Source: Nodosilinea sp. FACHB-131
GTDB lineage: Bacteria > Cyanobacteriota > Cyanobacteriia > Phormidesmidales > Phormidesmidaceae
Assembly: GCF_014695395.1 (NCBI RefSeq)
Contig: NZ_JACJOF010000020.1
Location: 1-43,985 of the forward strand
Direction of reading: 5' to 3'
Length of the DNA: 43,985 nucleotides
The notes below the pieces were generated by a model, which was given only the letters and a program-made list of their open reading frames with translations, ran no database searches and was not told the origin of the DNA. A program made the translations under genes and the position numbers. Below, in pieces: positions 42,643 through 43,985 of this stretch (positions within the stretch are counted from its first letter, which is position 1; each line of letters starts with the position of its first letter).

Positions 42643-43863
42643 ATGCACATTACCTTCGTTTCTGGCAGCTATCGCCCCGACCAGGATGGGGTGGCCGACT
42701 ATTTAGCTAACCTGCGATCGCACCTCGATCAGCGCCATACAGCCAGCACCGTGCTCACAACCCACGAATCGGCGCGGGCCGTGGTCGACCCCACCGTGCA
42801 GGGGGCGCTCGCCCACTGGGCTCTGCCCCAGATTTTACCTCTGGTGCAAAGGATTCTGGCTACCCCCACCGACATTTTGCACATTCAGCATGCGGCGGGC
42901 AGCTACCGGTTTGAGCGACCGGTCTTTCTGCTGCCGCTGCTGTTGCGGCGGGCGGGCTACAGTCGCCCCATTGTCACTACCGCCCACGAGTACGGCTGGT
43001 GGGAATGGCAGCCCAGATGGTTTCCGGCGGGTTGGCTAGAGCGATTGAAGGAGTGGGGGCAAAAACGCACCTGGTGGGATCGCGAGGACGGCTTTTTGCT
43101 CACCGGCAGCGACGCCATTATTACCACCAACCAGAACATCACCGGCATTATGCAGGAGCGCTTGCCGACGCTGCGCGATCGCATGGTCACAGTTCCCATC
43201 GCCGCCAACCTAACGGTGACCCCAGTAGATCGGGCGATGGCGCGATCGCAGCTCCGGCAGGAACGCGGCTGGCCCCAAGATGCTCAGGTGATTGCCTTCT
43301 TTGGCTTTTTGCACCCGGTCAAAGGCCTGACCTACCTGCTCCAGGGCTTTCGGCAGGTGCGCGATCGCCATCCCCAGGCCCGGCTGCTGCTGATCGGCGG
43401 GGTAGAAACCCTCTCGCTGAACGGTTTAGACGCTGAAAATTTCTGGCAACAGGTGCAGACCCAAATTCGCGACTTGCACCTCACCGATGCCGTGCACTGT
43501 ACCGGCTATGTGGAGGCCGAAACCGCCTCTCGCTATCTCTCCGGATCAGATCTGGGAGTGTTGCCCTTCAACCCTGGTATTTCGCTCAAAAGTGGCTCGC
43601 TGCTGGCGATGCTGGCCCACCAACTGCCCACCATCGCCACCTGCACTGCCGAAACCGACGCTGTGCTAAGCGATCGGCGGGTGATTGCCCCTGTCGCTCC
43701 CCGCAGTGGCGATGCCCTGGCCGAGGCCATCATGGCCTTGTTGGAGAACCCCGGTGAGCAAGAGCGGTTGGCGGCTGCGGGTCACGATTTTGTTCAGGCG
43801 TTTACCTGGGAAGGCATTACCGATCGCCACTGCGATATTTACCAACAGCTATTGGAGCGTTAG
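42643..43863 (+). CDS. GT4 family glycosyltransferase
   Basis: 406 residues from ATG 42643; an ATG seven codons upstream (42622) lies inside the preceding gene and its extra residues are only heptamer repeat. N-terminal ITFVSGSYRPDQDGVADYLA is typical of family 4. The donor domain shows VIAFFGFLHPVKGLTYLLQG, LLLIGGVE, and GSDLGVLPFNPGISLKSGSL followed by LAMLAHQLPTIAT in the position of the E-x7-E motif, with Ser/Gly replacing the first Glu. It starts ten bases after the tandem GT9 stop and is the last gene of the series in the window. Confidence 0.87.
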   Translation: MHITFVSGSYRPDQDGVADYLANLRSHLDQRHTASTVLTTHESARAVVDPTVQGALAHWALPQILPLVQRILATPTDILHIQHAAGSYRFERPVFLLPLLLRRAGYSRPIVTTAHEYGWWEWQPRWFPAGWLERLKEWGQKRTWWDREDGFLLTGSDAIITTNQNITGIMQERLPTLRDRMVTVPIAANLTVTPVDRAMARSQLRQERGWPQDAQVIAFFGFLHPVKGLTYLLQGFRQVRDRHPQARLLLIGGVETLSLNGLDAENFWQQVQTQIRDLHLTDAVHCTGYVEAETASRYLSGSDLGVLPFNPGISLKSGSLLAMLAHQLPTIATCTAETDAVLSDRRVIAPVAPRSGDALAEAIMALLENPGEQERLAAAGHDFVQAFTWEGITDRHCDIYQQLLER

Positions 43864-43873
43864 AAATTACTTA

Positions 43874-43985
43874 GAGGATGTTTGAAAAGTTAAGGCTTGA
43901 GTAAAAAAGCTCACTCCGTATAGGTTGCAGATAGAAGTCAGCAACGCCGGAGTGAGGCTATGAGTAAAGACTACCCCAGCAACTT
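43874..43985 (+). mobile_element. Left end of an IS5-family insertion sequence, cut by the window end
   Basis: GAGGATGTTTGAAAAGT (starting 43874) looks like a terminal inverted repeat of cyanobacterial IS5-type elements. It is followed 86 bases later by a transposase start codon. The preceding TTAG would fit the short A/T-containing targets used by this family. The other end and the duplication are outside the window. Confidence 0.65.
43960..43985 (+). CDS. IS5-family transposase, first codons only (partial)
   Basis: ATG at 43960 reads MSKDYPSN before the window ends. Transposases of cyanobacterial IS5-type elements commonly start MxKxYPSNLTxxQ, which is the basis for the call. GAGTGAGG lies just upstream as a ribosome site. 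Confidence 0.65.

Overview
The window is cyanobacterial. Evidence: GCGATCGC-type palindromes occur throughout, and there is a high-light-inducible (HLIP) chlorophyll-binding protein, a DUF3318 protein, a PEP-CTERM protein, an Anabaena sensory rhodopsin transducer (ASRT) homologue and an ArsS-type radical SAM enzyme. The G+C-rich coding DNA and heptad-type intergenic repeats would fit a filamentous Leptolyngbya/Nodosilinea-like lineage, but that placement is inference. The window begins inside the last codons of an IS630-type transposase and ends in the first codons of an IS5-type transposase, as expected of a draft contig broken at repeated elements.

Layout. 1-2280: decayed mobile DNA and a Ser/Thr kinase gene broken by a frameshift and by a complete IS1-family element with its target duplication. 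2827-5360: lemA-htpX pair. 5399-7531: repeats, rpmB, a PEP-CTERM protein with a terminator-like leader, and a decayed cation-efflux gene. 7624-13855: map, two paralogous TonB-like proline-rich membrane proteins, pstS, a TPR protein, a YrdC/Sua5 enzyme and a small degenerate histidine kinase. 14042-18231: a small membrane protein, HLIP, DUF3318, an orphan ureD, a RodZ-like HTH protein and arsS. 18232-25616: a PAS-GAF-GGDEF diguanylate cyclase, mutS2 with an unusual in-frame insertion, a SIMPL protein, a MOSC protein and two small coupled genes.

25918-43863 is the most distinctive part: a sugar/glycoconjugate locus. A CdaR/PucR-type regulator is divergent from a run of plus-strand genes: a GT9 heptosyltransferase-like protein, a half-length GT9-like protein, a GT4-like glycosyltransferase, a GT4-GmhA (sedoheptulose-7-phosphate isomerase) fusion, an SDR, GmhB, HldE and a second GT9. 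These supply most of the ADP-heptose route (GmhA, GmhB, HldE) plus putative users of the product. No HldD epimerase is seen in the window. After a minus-strand ASRT homologue come another SDR, a GT2, a minus-strand SPL-type radical SAM protein, a protein with two GT9 domains in one chain, and a GT4. The likely product is a heptose-containing surface or secreted glycoconjugate (inference).

A second theme is repeat DNA. Heptad C-rich/G-rich and GGGTATA/GGGTTCA-type repeats form hairpins between genes, sit directly before start codons in the heptose locus, and appear to have entered two reading frames (mutS2 and the tandem GT9). No tRNA, rRNA or CRISPR array was recognised.
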